55,377 bases of DNA from an uncultured Collinsella sp. GTDB taxonomy: Bacteria; Actinomycetota; Coriobacteriia; Coriobacteriales; Coriobacteriaceae. The stretch spans positions 1 to 55,377 of the forward strand of contig CABSLA010000010.1 in NCBI GenBank assembly GCA_902478545.1, in the 5' to 3' direction. Under the pieces are notes generated by a model. That model saw nothing but the letters and a program-made list of their open reading frames with translations. It ran no database searches and was not told the origin of the DNA. A program made the translations under genes and the position numbers. Of the stretch, positions 35,006-42,975 are shown one piece after another (position 1 is the stretch's first letter; every line of letters starts with the position of its first letter).

Positions 35006-35434
35006 GTGGTCGCGCTCGCACTGGACATAGGGGAGACCAGGATTGGCATCGCCGTCTCGAGCCGTGATGGCAAGATGGCGATGCCTGTCAAGGTGCTTCC
35101 GGCTGCCGAGGTCACTGGCATGGCAAAGACGTTCCGTTACCTGGTCGAGGACTATGAGCCTGATATCCTGGTAAGCGGACGTCCCTTGACCATGGCCGGT
35201 GAGCCCGGCCCCCAAGCCGAGCGCGTCGCCGCCGTGGCCCAAAAGATTGCCGACGAGCTCGAACTTCCGCTGGAGTTTGAGGACGAGCGTCTGTCCTCGC
35301 AGGAGGCCAAGCGAATTCTGCGAGAGCAGGGGCTCAACGAAAAGCAGATGAGGGGCAAGATTGACATGATCGCCGCCAGCCTGTTCTTGCAGACATGGCT
35401 CGATCGTAAAAACGAGGAGGTTCAGCATGCCTAG
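35006..35434 (+). CDS. ruvX: RuvX/YqgF Holliday-junction resolvase-like nuclease
   Basis: A 142-residue RNase H-fold protein of the YqgF/RuvX family, linked to 16S rRNA 5' end processing in E. coli and proposed as a Holliday junction resolvase. The catalytic Asp is in LALDIGETRIGIAVS at the N-terminus. The LVSGRPLTMAGEPG segment (the family has G-x-P-x-x-x-x-G) and the ERLSSQEAKRIL motif are also present. The start is GTG at 35006 without a strong ribosome site, so translation may be coupled to alaS. The stop overlaps mltG by 8 bases. Confidence 0.9.
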   Translation: MVALALDIGETRIGIAVSSRDGKMAMPVKVLPAAEVTGMAKTFRYLVEDYEPDILVSGRPLTMAGEPGPQAERVAAVAQKIADELELPLEFEDERLSSQEAKRILREQGLNEKQMRGKIDMIAASLFLQTWLDRKNEEVQHA

Positions 35435-36782
35435 CGCTTCCGATCCGCGCCAGCAGAATCGTACGCGGCAGCCCGTGCCGCGTCCTGCTCAGCCTGGCCA
35501 GCGCCCGGCGCAGCCGACGCAGCGTTCGGCTCAGCCTACTCAGCGTGTTGCTCAACAGTCCGCCGTTCGTCCCGCGCAACCCGCTGGCGGCGCTCGTTTT
35601 AAGCAGCAGGCTCCTGCCCAGCGCACGCAGGGCCAGGCCCGGCAATCACGCCCCCACACACATCATGCTCATGGCTCGCACGGCGTTGCTCCGGCCACGC
35701 GCTCGAGCTATAACTCGCACGCCCGCCGTGGTGCCCAAAAGAAAAGCTCCCCGGTGCCTTTGATTATCGGTGGCGTCGCCGCCGTGCTTGCGCTTGTCGC
35801 GATCGTTTTCTTTGTCGTGCCAGCCGTTAAGGGCTTCTTTGGCGGTGAGGATGCGAAAGTCGTTGCTGGCCAGCAGGTTACTATCACGATTCCCGATGGT
35901 GCCTCGGGTGACAGCATCGCTTCGATTCTCTCTGAGAACCATATCGTCGAAAATCCCAAGGATTATTACGCGGCTGTCAAAAAGCTCAACGCGGATATGT
36001 CGCTTAAGCCGGGTAAGTATTCGTTTACCACGCTTATGGACGCGACCAAGGTCGTTCAGCAGCTCATGGAAGGCCCCAATGCGGGCTCCGATGCGCTGAC
36101 TATCCCTGAGGGCCTGACGGTTGATCAGGTCGCCGACCGCGTGGCCAAGGCATACGGCAGTATCTCGAAGGAAGACTTCCTCAATCAGGCAAAGGCGTCC
36201 AACTATGTGAAGGACTATAGCTTCCTTAAAGACGCCACGAACGATTCGCTCGAGGGCTTCCTGTTCCCCAAGACCTATTCGCTGGGTAAGGACCCAAGCG
36301 CCGATGATGTGATTCGCGCCATGCTTGACCAGTTCAACGCCGAGTATAAGTCGCTTGACTTTGCCAGCTGCGAGGCCAAGATCAAGGAGCGCTATGGCGT
36401 GGAGATGTCCGATTACGACATCGTTAACCTTGCCTCGATCGTCGAGCGCGAGGGCCTCAACGCCGACCAGCGCGCGCATGTGGCATCGGTTTTCTATAAC
36501 CGTCTGGCGGGCAAGCTCGATGGCCTGCGTTACCTCAATAGCGATGCGACCATGATGTATGTCACCGGCGGCGAGGTTACCGCCGACGACCTGCAGAGTG
36601 ATAGCCCGTATAACACCTATAAGCACGAGGGCCTGCCGCCCACGCCCATCTGCTCCCCGTCGCTCGAGGCGCTCAAGGCCACCCTTGAGCCGACCGACTC
36701 CGATGACCTGTATTTCTACATTACACAGGACGAGGAGTATTTCTCGAAGACCTACGAAGAGCATCAACAGTCTTGGAATTGA
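35427..36782 (+). CDS. mltG: endolytic murein transglycosylase MltG
   Basis: A 451-residue membrane-anchored transglycosylase that cuts nascent peptidoglycan strands and is thought to end glycan chain growth. A long cytoplasmic N-terminal region (about 105 residues) is rich in Pro, Gln, Ala and Arg with short repeats (AQPTQRSAQPTQR), probably disordered. One membrane segment (about 110-131) follows, then a LysM-like region and the YceG catalytic domain with NLASIVEREGLNADQRAHVASVFYNRL; the Glu in VERE is the likely catalytic residue. PTPICSPSLEAL near the end is also conserved. The ATG lies in the end of ruvX. Confidence 0.92.
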   Translation: MPSASDPRQQNRTRQPVPRPAQPGQRPAQPTQRSAQPTQRVAQQSAVRPAQPAGGARFKQQAPAQRTQGQARQSRPHTHHAHGSHGVAPATRSSYNSHARRGAQKKSSPVPLIIGGVAAVLALVAIVFFVVPAVKGFFGGEDAKVVAGQQVTITIPDGASGDSIASILSENHIVENPKDYYAAVKKLNADMSLKPGKYSFTTLMDATKVVQQLMEGPNAGSDALTIPEGLTVDQVADRVAKAYGSISKEDFLNQAKASNYVKDYSFLKDATNDSLEGFLFPKTYSLGKDPSADDVIRAMLDQFNAEYKSLDFASCEAKIKERYGVEMSDYDIVNLASIVEREGLNADQRAHVASVFYNRLAGKLDGLRYLNSDATMMYVTGGEVTADDLQSDSPYNTYKHEGLPPTPICSPSLEALKATLEPTDSDDLYFYITQDEEYFSKTYEEHQQSWN

Positions 36783-36784
36783 TC

Positions 36785-37282
36785 ATGAGGATTTTTAGCC
36801 CCAAACGATATGTTGCCTCGGTCGATCGCATCGATCTCGATACCCTCTGGGCCGACGGCAAGCGCGCCATTCTGCTCGATCGCGACAACACCCTGGTGCC
36901 GCGTGATACCGAGCAGGTACCCACTGCGGTCTCCGCTTGGCTCGAGGCCGCCCATGCCAAGGGCTTTAAGCTGTGCATGGTGTCCAATAACTGGCATCGC
37001 GACCAGGTCATGGCATCAGCGCGCGAGCTGGGGCTCGAGGCCATCAGCCATGCCATGAAGCCCGCCCCGTTTGCTCTGAAGGCGGGTCTTAAGCGTCTGG
37101 GCGCCACGGCCGACGAGGCCGTGCTGATCGGCGATCAGCTTTACACGGACGTGTGGAGCGGTAACTTTGCCGGCGTTGACACTATTTTGGTCAAGCCGCA
37201 GGCAACCCAGGACCTGTGGTACACGCAGATCTTCCGTATCTTTGAGCGCCGGGCCCTGCGCGACCTTCCCTGCGAGGAATAG
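36785..37282 (+). CDS. YqeG-family HAD (IIIA) phosphatase
   Basis: A 165-residue HAD superfamily hydrolase of the YqeG type. Motif I is AILLDRDNTLVPRD (nucleophile Asp and Asp+2), motif II lies in LCMVSNNWHRDQV, and the Lys and GDQLYTDVWSGN acidic motif complete the active site. YqeG-type proteins are found near aroE/aroK and yqeH genes in Gram-positive bacteria; the physiological substrate is unknown (a phosphatidylglycerophosphate phosphatase activity is known for relatives). The ATG at 36785 begins 2 bases after the mltG stop; a TTG at 36773 within mltG is also in frame. Confidence 0.85.
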   Translation: MRIFSPKRYVASVDRIDLDTLWADGKRAILLDRDNTLVPRDTEQVPTAVSAWLEAAHAKGFKLCMVSNNWHRDQVMASARELGLEAISHAMKPAPFALKAGLKRLGATADEAVLIGDQLYTDVWSGNFAGVDTILVKPQATQDLWYTQIFRIFERRALRDLPCEE

Positions 37283-37290
37283 GTTTCGCC

Positions 37291-37824
37291 ATGTCTCAGC
37301 ACATCAAACACGGCTGCGACCATATCTTCTTTATCGGCTTTTTGGGCGCGGGCAAGTCGACGCTTGCGCGCAATGTGGGCACTATGTTCAAGCGTCGATT
37401 CATTGATACCGATCGTTTGGTTGTGCGTCGATGCGGCAAGTCGGTGACCGAGATTTTTGAGACCGAGGGCGAGGATCGTTTTCGCGAGCTCGAGACCTCG
37501 GCACTCCGTTCGCTTCAAAGTGAGCGCAGCCTGCTGGTATCTTGCGGGGGCGGTATTGTCGAGACGCCGGTGAACATTGAGCTGATGCACGAGATGGGTA
37601 CGTGCGTGTACCTCGAAGGCGACTTTGAGGACTCGTTGCGCCAGATTCGCCGTTCCGATACCCGGCCCGATTTCCGCTCGCCCGAGCATGCCGCGCGCCT
37701 GTTTGAGCATCGCCGTCCGCTGTATCGCCAGGCCGCCGATATTACCCTTGATATTCGCAACAAGTCCTTCGAGGACGTTTCCTATCTTTGTGCCGAGAAG
37801 CTTTTGGAGCGTGGACTGCTATGA
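37291..37824 (+). CDS. aroK: shikimate kinase
   Basis: A 177-residue shikimate kinase (step 5 of the shikimate pathway). The expected residues are all present: Walker A FLGAGKST, the shikimate-binding Asp in FIDTDRLV, Arg in EDRFRELE, the glycine triplet SCGGGIVE, and lid and adenine-contact arginines in RSDTRPDF and HRRPLYRQ. So this enzyme looks intact, unlike the AroB-like neighbour. The start at 37291 follows the YqeG stop by 8 bases with only a weak site (GAGGAATAGG). Its stop overlaps the next ATG (ATGA). Confidence 0.9.
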   Translation: MSQHIKHGCDHIFFIGFLGAGKSTLARNVGTMFKRRFIDTDRLVVRRCGKSVTEIFETEGEDRFRELETSALRSLQSERSLLVSCGGGIVETPVNIELMHEMGTCVYLEGDFEDSLRQIRRSDTRPDFRSPEHAARLFEHRRPLYRQAADITLDIRNKSFEDVSYLCAEKLLERGLL

Positions 37825-38930
37825 TTCGCCGTCAACTTATCAATTTCCAAAACCGCAGCGTCGATGTCCGCGTCGGATTGGGCGCGTTCGAGGAGCTGTC
37901 GCGCATGTTTGCCTCAGCTGTGGGCAAGCCTAAACGCGCGATGGTGGTTTGGAACGACGCCACATCCGAGCGTTTTGGCGAGGTCGTCGAGCATGCGCTG
38001 GTCGACGCCGGTTTTGCCGTGTCGCTGCTCGTCCTCGAGGTTTCGCCTGCCGGCGCGACGCTCGCTGATGCCGATACCGTCTTTGGCGCCCTGTCGGTTA
38101 ACGGTATTACCTGCGACGATCTCGTTGTCGCTGTCGGCGACACGGCGACCTGCTCGGTCGTTTGCTGGTGTGCCGATCAGTGGTGCGGTCGCACCGAGTG
38201 TGCCTTGCTGCCGACGACGCTCGACGCCATGCTCACGGTTGCGACGACCATGAAGCCGCTCGTCGCCTCGTCGGCGAATGCGCTTCCCGCTATCGCGTTC
38301 CGTCCCGAGCCGGGCTTGGTCGTGTGTGACCTCGACCTTGTTCGCGAGGCGGACCCCGAGGACCTCAAGCTCGGCTATGCGGTACTTGTTGGCACCATGC
38401 TTTCGAGCAGCAAGTCCCGCTGGAATCAGTTTACTGAGACCGTCCCCGAGATTCTCGCGGGCGAGGAGGTCGCGCTTGTCAATGCCATTCAGTGGTCTCA
38501 GACTGCCCGCAAGGACGTACTGATGGCCACGAACCCGAGCGCCCGCCATGCGCTCGATTTTGGCAAGACGGGGGAGCGTACCCTGCGCGCCTGCTTGGGC
38601 GATGCCGCTTCGCAGGTCCCTGTCTACCAGCTGTTGTCTGAGGGCATGCGCTTTGAGGCGCGCGTTGCCCACGATGCCTGCGACTTCGATATCGATTACG
38701 TCTTTGAGGTCGATGACTGCCTGGAGGACTTTGGCATCGAGGAGCTTGCCTTCGATCTGGAGCCCGCCGCATATATCGAGGAGTTCCGCAAGCAGCAGTT
38801 CGCCCGCTCAAACCGCAGCATGCTGCCGCTGCCTGCGGCACTCGGTGCCATTCGTCTAACGGGCGTTGAGGACGAGGTTCTTGAGCGCCATGCTCACGCC
38901 TACTTGGCTTCTCGCAAAGAACTTCTCTAA
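37821..38930 (+). CDS. AroB-like protein without the metal-binding site
   Basis: A 369-residue protein in the position of 3-dehydroquinate synthase (AroB) and alignable to it, but with the active site lost. The NAD-binding stretch GGGVVGDLxGFxA is replaced by VAVGDTATCSVVCWCADQ. PTTLLxxxDxxVGGKT becomes PTTLDAMLTVATTMKP, and AEVIKYG becomes YAVLVGT, so the zinc-binding Glu is gone. GHTxGHAxE becomes GKTGERTLR, so the zinc-binding His is Lys. The second zinc His (LHGEAV) has no counterpart. The overall length and the PTTL, DL and DFGKT landmarks remain. It probably does not catalyse the AroB reaction. Translation is coupled to aroK (ATGA). Confidence 0.75.
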   Translation: MIRRQLINFQNRSVDVRVGLGAFEELSRMFASAVGKPKRAMVVWNDATSERFGEVVEHALVDAGFAVSLLVLEVSPAGATLADADTVFGALSVNGITCDDLVVAVGDTATCSVVCWCADQWCGRTECALLPTTLDAMLTVATTMKPLVASSANALPAIAFRPEPGLVVCDLDLVREADPEDLKLGYAVLVGTMLSSSKSRWNQFTETVPEILAGEEVALVNAIQWSQTARKDVLMATNPSARHALDFGKTGERTLRACLGDAASQVPVYQLLSEGMRFEARVAHDACDFDIDYVFEVDDCLEDFGIEELAFDLEPAAYIEEFRKQQFARSNRSMLPLPAALGAIRLTGVEDEVLERHAHAYLASRKELL

Positions 38931-38936
38931 GATTTA

Positions 38937-38962
38937 TTGACATCCATCGTCTTTCGTATCAT
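38937..38962 (+). promoter_or_regulatory. candidate promoter before the peptidase gene
   Basis: TTGACA (38937-38942) with TATCAT at 38957-38962; the spacer is only 14 bases. Shifting the -35 to TTATTG (38934) gives 17. It starts just after the AroB-like stop codon. Confidence 0.4.
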
Positions 38963-38967
38963 GTTGA

Positions 38968-39038
38968 GGGACGGGTTTCCAATCGGTTGCGGTTCGCATG
39001 CGATTCCGACGTTCGGTTGAGACCCGTCCCGCACTTTT
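38968..39038 (+). terminator. leader hairpin (attenuator-like) before the peptidase gene
   Basis: GGGACGGGTTTC (38968-38979) pairs with GAGACCCGTCCC (39019-39030), 11 Watson-Crick pairs plus one T-G. The 39-base interior is itself GC-rich and may fold. GCAC and TTTTT follow. It lies between the promoter candidate and the gene, so it could be a terminator in the leader. Confidence 0.6.
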
Positions 39039-39062
39039 TGAGACAACAAGAAAGGAATCTGC

Positions 39063-40193
39063 ATGTCTGAGTTTGCTGCCGGTCCTGCCGGTCGTATTGA
39101 GCGTGTCCGTGCCCTGATGGTCGAGCGCGGCTACGACGCTATCGTGGTGCGCGACGAGGCCAACCTTCGTTGGCTCACGGGCGTGAAGGGCGTCTTCGAC
39201 TACACCTTCGAGTTCCCGCACGCGGCGTTTATTACGGCTGACCAGTGCCTGCTCCATACCGACTCGCGCTACCTCAACAGCTTTGAGGAGAACACGCCCG
39301 CCGGCAGTCCCTGGGTCTACGACATGGACGAGGGCACCATCCCCGGTTGGGTCGCCGGCAAGATCGCGGCCAACAAGTGCCGCGTCTGCGCTGTCGAGGA
39401 CGACATGCAGATCAACTTCTACCAGGGTATTCAGCGTGGTCTGGAGGACCGTTCCGTCGCCTGCATGCTGCCGCTGATGCATGACGACATTCGCAAGATG
39501 CGCGCCATCAAGGACGCCGAGGAGATCGAGCTCATGCGCCATGCGCAGTCGATCACCGACGCCGCCTTCCAGCATATGCTCGGCTTTATTAAGCCCGGCA
39601 TGACCGAGAAGCAGGTTCGCAACGAACTCGAGAACTTTATGTTCGCCAACGGCGCCGACAGCCTGGCCTTCGGCTCCATCGTGGCGAGCGGCCCCAATAC
39701 CGCCAACCCGCACGCCGTGCCGAGCGACCGCGTGATCGAGAAGGGCGACTTCGTCCTTATGGATTACGGCGCGGGCTACTGCGATTATCGTTCCGACATG
39801 ACGCGCACCGTCGTGATGGGCGAGCCTACCCAGGAGCAGCTCGACCTGTACGCGCTCGTGCGCCGCACCCACGAGGAGTGTGTCGCCGCCATCCATCCGG
39901 GCGTCGAGGGCAACGACATTTTCAAGCTTTCCAAGAAGATCATCGGTGATGCCGGCTATGGCGATTACTACAACCATGGCCTGGGTCACGGCGTCGGTAT
40001 CGACATCCACGAGCTGCCCAACTTTAACCGCAGCAAGAATATCATCGAGGTTGGCTCGGTTGTCACCATGGAGCCCGGCGTGTACCTGCCCGGTGTGGGC
40101 GGCGTGCGCCTGGAGGACTACGGCGTGGTCACCGAGAACGGCTACGAGCCCTTCACCAAGACCCCGCACGACCTTCACGTCATCGATTGCTAG
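39063..40193 (+). CDS. pepQ: Xaa-Pro aminopeptidase / M24 metallopeptidase
   Basis: A 376-residue M24B metallopeptidase that cleaves peptides with a proline in position 2 (aminopeptidase P or prolidase type). An N-terminal creatinase-like domain (about residues 1-135) precedes the pita-bread domain. The five metal ligands are visible: Asp in FVLMDYGAGY and DMTRTVVM, His in LGHGVGIDIHELP, Glu in VTMEPGVYL and Glu in GVRLEDYGVV. The position before efp is typical in actinobacteria and Gram-positive genomes. AAGAAAGGAA precedes the ATG. Whether it is PepQ or PepP in substrate use cannot be told. Confidence 0.88.
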   Translation: MSEFAAGPAGRIERVRALMVERGYDAIVVRDEANLRWLTGVKGVFDYTFEFPHAAFITADQCLLHTDSRYLNSFEENTPAGSPWVYDMDEGTIPGWVAGKIAANKCRVCAVEDDMQINFYQGIQRGLEDRSVACMLPLMHDDIRKMRAIKDAEEIELMRHAQSITDAAFQHMLGFIKPGMTEKQVRNELENFMFANGADSLAFGSIVASGPNTANPHAVPSDRVIEKGDFVLMDYGAGYCDYRSDMTRTVVMGEPTQEQLDLYALVRRTHEECVAAIHPGVEGNDIFKLSKKIIGDAGYGDYYNHGLGHGVGIDIHELPNFNRSKNIIEVGSVVTMEPGVYLPGVGGVRLEDYGVVTENGYEPFTKTPHDLHVIDC

Positions 40194-40215
40194 CCCATTT
40201 CGATAGATTTTTGGG

Positions 40216-40258
40216 GCGGGGCGTCCGGATCGATTCGGACGCCCCGCGTTCTCTTTTT
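40216..40258 (+). terminator. intrinsic terminator after the peptidase gene
   Basis: GCGGGGCGTCCG (40216-40227) pairs perfectly with CGGACGCCCCGC (40236-40247). The loop GATCGATT is a near-palindrome. A T-rich stretch CTCTTTTT follows. Confidence 0.8.
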
Positions 40259-40289
40259 ATGCGCTCGCTGCAGGCGCCGTCTGCAAGTG

Positions 40290-40295
40290 TATAAT
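40290..40295 (+). promoter_or_regulatory. -10 element before efp
   Basis: A consensus TATAAT 58 bases before the efp start, after the upstream terminator. No recognisable -35 at the right distance. Confidence 0.45.
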
Positions 40296-40352
40296 TTCGG
40301 TCGTATGTAATTTGGACGCTTGTGCGTTCTGCCCATAACAAGAAAGGTCGCT

Positions 40353-40916
40353 ATGCCTACCATTTCTACCGCCGACTTCAAGAACGGCCTCGGTCTCCGC
40401 ATTAAGGACAAGGTCTACACCATCGTCGAGTTCCAGCATGTCAAGCCGGGCAAGGGCGGCGCGTTTGTGCGCTACAAGACCCGCGACATCAAGAGCGGCC
40501 GCGTCGTCGAGAACACCTGCAACGCCGGCACCAAGTTTGAGAGCGTTATGCTCACCACCCGTGAGTTCCAGTACCTCTACAACGATGGCGCCGACTACAT
40601 CTTCATGGACAATGAGACCTATGAGCAGGTTCCCGTTCCTGAGGACATGGTGGGCGAGAACTCCAAGTGGCTGCGCGAGAACGACATCTGCCAGCTGCTC
40701 TTTGCCGACGATGAGCTCATGGGCGTGACCCCGCCGATGTTCATCGAGACCACCATCGTCCAGACCGACCCGGGCTTTAAGGGCGACACCGTCCAGGGTT
40801 CCACCAAGCCGGCCACGATCGACACCGGCGCTGTCATCCAGGTCCCCATGTACCTCAACGAGGGCGAGGTCATCAAGGTTGACACCCGCGACGGCAAGTT
40901 CGTCTCCCGCGTCTAG
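40353..40916 (+). CDS. efp: elongation factor P
   Basis: A 187-residue elongation factor P, which rescues ribosomes stalled at proline stretches. The N-terminal KOW-like domain carries the loop KPGKGGAFVRYKT with the conserved Lys region that is modified in many species; the modifying enzymes are not in the window. The two OB-fold domains follow, with ETTIVQTDPGFKGDT and the C-terminal GEVIKVDTRDGKFVSRV. The ATG at 40353 follows an AGAAAGG site. Genes for Asp23 and nusB follow closely in the same direction. Confidence 0.96.
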   Translation: MPTISTADFKNGLGLRIKDKVYTIVEFQHVKPGKGGAFVRYKTRDIKSGRVVENTCNAGTKFESVMLTTREFQYLYNDGADYIFMDNETYEQVPVPEDMVGENSKWLRENDICQLLFADDELMGVTPPMFIETTIVQTDPGFKGDTVQGSTKPATIDTGAVIQVPMYLNEGEVIKVDTRDGKFVSRV

Positions 40917-40940
40917 CAACCAACTCTTCTAGGAGGACTC

Positions 40941-41303
40941 ATGCCCCAGGAAATCAAGATTGACGGCATCGGCATTTCGCCCGATGTTCTGACCGCCATC
41001 GTCTCGCGCGCCGTGTCGGATGTCGAGGGCATCGCCTCCGTTGGCGTCAAGGACCTTGCCACCAACCTTGTCTCCATGATGCTCTCGTCCAAGGCCCCGG
41101 CTTCTGAGCCGGCGGTCGAGGCCGAGGTCGTCGGCGACAAGCTCGCACTCACCGTGCGTGTCGTGGTGTTCTTTGGCTATCCGTTCAAGAAACTCGCCGA
41201 GGCCGTTCGCGCCGCCGTGGTCGCCGCCATCGATGCCCAGGTGGGCGTCGAGGTCGAGCGCGTTGACGTTTGCATCGACGGCCTCGTTTTCCCCAAGGAG
41301 TAA
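40941..41303 (+). CDS. Asp23/Gls24 family envelope stress protein
   Basis: A 120-residue protein of the Asp23/Gls24 (DUF322) family. It shows the family core ISPDVLTAIVSRAVSDVEGIASVG and a second half LTVRVVVFFGYPFKKLAEAVRAAV with VERVDVCIDGLVF. Members are linked to envelope or alkaline stress and often lie before nusB, as here. AGGAGG lies 7 bases before the ATG. nusB begins 3 bases after the stop, so the two are probably translated together. Confidence 0.9.
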   Translation: MPQEIKIDGIGISPDVLTAIVSRAVSDVEGIASVGVKDLATNLVSMMLSSKAPASEPAVEAEVVGDKLALTVRVVVFFGYPFKKLAEAVRAAVVAAIDAQVGVEVERVDVCIDGLVFPKE

Positions 41304-41306
41304 CCT

Positions 41307-41894
41307 TTGAGCCTTAAGGTTTATCGCGGGCGCACGCTTGCCCGCAGTCAGGCGCTGCAGCTGCTGTTCCAGGCCGAGGCCACGGACAGCCCACTCGAGC
41401 GCGTCCTCGAGGGCGATTTCCTGATTTCGAAGGGTCCCCTCGACCCCTATGCGTTGGAGCTTTGCCGCGGTGCCTACGAGCACATTGATCGCATCGATTG
41501 TGCCCTGCGCGCCGTCGCCAAGAACTGGGATCTTATGCGCATGCCCGGTGCCGACCGCAACCTGCTGCGTATCGCCGTCTACGAGATGCGCTTCCTCACC
41601 GACGAGGAGGTCTCGGACGCCATCGTCATCAACGAGGCCGTCGAGATCGCTAAGGCTTATGGTACCGACCAGTCCGCATCGTTTGTCAACGGCGTGCTGG
41701 GCAAGATCGCTCGCAGCGAGGAGCTGCCGGGCGAGGACCTGTACCAGGAGCTGCTGGCCGAGGATCGCGCTCGCGAGGAGGCACAGGCTGCCGAGGCGGC
41801 CGTCAAGGTCGCTGCTGCTCAGGCTGCTGCCGGTGTACTTGCCGAGGATGCGGACGCTGCCGAGGCCGTCGAAGCCGACTCCATCGAGGAGTAG
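41307..41894 (+). CDS. nusB: transcription antitermination protein NusB
   Basis: A 195-residue NusB, the helical factor that with NusE binds boxA RNA to promote antitermination in rRNA operons. The family core begins RGRTLARSQALQLLFQAE and includes NLLRIAVYEMRFL, DAIVINEAVEIAKAYG and SFVNGVLGKIA. It starts with TTG at 41307, served by the AAGGAG at the end of the preceding gene. It carries an unusual C-terminal extension of about 45 Ala/Glu-rich residues beyond the normal end. Confidence 0.92.
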   Translation: MSLKVYRGRTLARSQALQLLFQAEATDSPLERVLEGDFLISKGPLDPYALELCRGAYEHIDRIDCALRAVAKNWDLMRMPGADRNLLRIAVYEMRFLTDEEVSDAIVINEAVEIAKAYGTDQSASFVNGVLGKIARSEELPGEDLYQELLAEDRAREEAQAAEAAVKVAAAQAAAGVLAEDADAAEAVEADSIEE

Positions 41895-41896
41895 CC

Positions 41897-42163
41897 ATGC
41901 CAGAGGGTTCCGTCCGCAACTTCGATGAGATCTCGGATCGCCTGGACCAGATTATCGCCACCGTTCGCTCCAAGGATACGTCCTTGGAGCGTTCGCTCGA
42001 TTTGTTTGACGAGGCGATTGAGCTGGGCTCCCGAGCGGTCGATATGGTCGACAAGTTTGAGCTGACGCCGCGTGAGGCCGACAAGCTCGAGCAGGAATAC
42101 GATGAGGATGCGGCAAACGAGTCCCAAGTTAGACAGGCTGCATCCCCGGATACGAATGGTTGA
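41897..42163 (+). CDS. xseB: exodeoxyribonuclease VII small subunit
   Basis: An 88-residue small helical protein matching XseB: NFDEISDRLDQIIATVRSKDTSLERSLDLFDEAIEL. The small subunit forms exonuclease VII with the large XseA subunit, which degrades single-stranded DNA. XseA, usually the neighbour, is absent from this window, so it must lie elsewhere if the enzyme is made. The C-terminal 20 residues are acidic and variable. It starts 2 bases after nusB, and its stop overlaps the tlyA start. Confidence 0.85.
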   Translation: MPEGSVRNFDEISDRLDQIIATVRSKDTSLERSLDLFDEAIELGSRAVDMVDKFELTPREADKLEQEYDEDAANESQVRQAASPDTNG

Positions 42164-42975
42164 TGGCATTCATGAAACGCGTGCGTCTTGATGACGAACT
42201 GATTTCACAGGGCATCTGCGCCGATCGCGCGGATGCCCTTCGCACTCTTATGACCGGCTTGGTCTCGAGCGGCGGTGAGCGTTTGACCTCTCCGGGGCTC
42301 AAGGTGACGCCGGGCCTGCCGCTGCACGTTAAGGGGCGCATTCCGTACGTTGGGCGCGGCGGCCTTAAACTCGAGGGTGCGCTCGATGCGTTTGGAATCG
42401 ATCCGACGGACCTTGCTTGCCTCGATGTGGGATGCTCCACGGGCGGCTTTACCGATTGCCTTCTCAAGCGCGGCGCCGCGACCGTTGTCTCGGTCGACGT
42501 GGGCCGTGCCCAGTTTGATTGGTCGCTGCGCCAAGACGATCGCGTGACGCTCCACGAGCGCACGAATGTGACGCAGTTGCCCGAGCTCGGCTACGGCGGC
42601 GCTATCGACTTGGCTGTGTGCGATGTGTCGTTTACGAGTATCGCGAATATCGTCGACGCCGTGCTGGCGTGCCTGAAGCCTTCGGGTTCGTTTTGCACGC
42701 TCGTAAAGCCGCAGTTTGAGGCGCCGGCTGCGCTGGTGGGCGAGGGCGGTATCGTGACCGACCCCGCCGTCCGCCGCGATACACTCGTGGGGGCGATTGA
42801 GCTGTTCGCTGCCAGGGGCCTGTTCCCGCTTGACGTGTGCGTGTCGCCCATCCATGGCGCCAAGGGCAACATCGAGTTTTTCCTGTACGGCACGAGGTTT
42901 GCCCCCGGCGAGCGCTCCGAAGATGAGTTGCAATCCCAGGTATCGGCTTTGAGCGAGAAAGCGGCAACGCTATGA
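42163..42975 (+). CDS. tlyA: TlyA-family rRNA 2'-O-methyltransferase
   Basis: A 270-residue protein of the TlyA (hemolysin A) family. An N-terminal S4 RNA-binding domain (MKRVRLDDELISQ onwards) leads to an FtsJ-like methyltransferase domain with YVGRGGLKLEGALDAF, the SAM-binding LDVGCSTGGFTDCLLKRGA and the catalytic-site Lys in TLVKPQFEA. TlyA methylates 16S and 23S rRNA in mycobacteria and is tied to capreomycin sensitivity. Starts at 42163 (overlapping xseB) and 42172 are both possible. The stop overlaps nadK (ATGA). The order xseB-tlyA-nadK-recN is conserved. Confidence 0.9.
   Translation: MAFMKRVRLDDELISQGICADRADALRTLMTGLVSSGGERLTSPGLKVTPGLPLHVKGRIPYVGRGGLKLEGALDAFGIDPTDLACLDVGCSTGGFTDCLLKRGAATVVSVDVGRAQFDWSLRQDDRVTLHERTNVTQLPELGYGGAIDLAVCDVSFTSIANIVDAVLACLKPSGSFCTLVKPQFEAPAALVGEGGIVTDPAVRRDTLVGAIELFAARGLFPLDVCVSPIHGAKGNIEFFLYGTRFAPGERSEDELQSQVSALSEKAATL

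Noticed and set aside
33078..35021. 647-codon reverse frame across alaS
   Set aside because: Antisense shadow of alaS, with no ribosome site or family motif.
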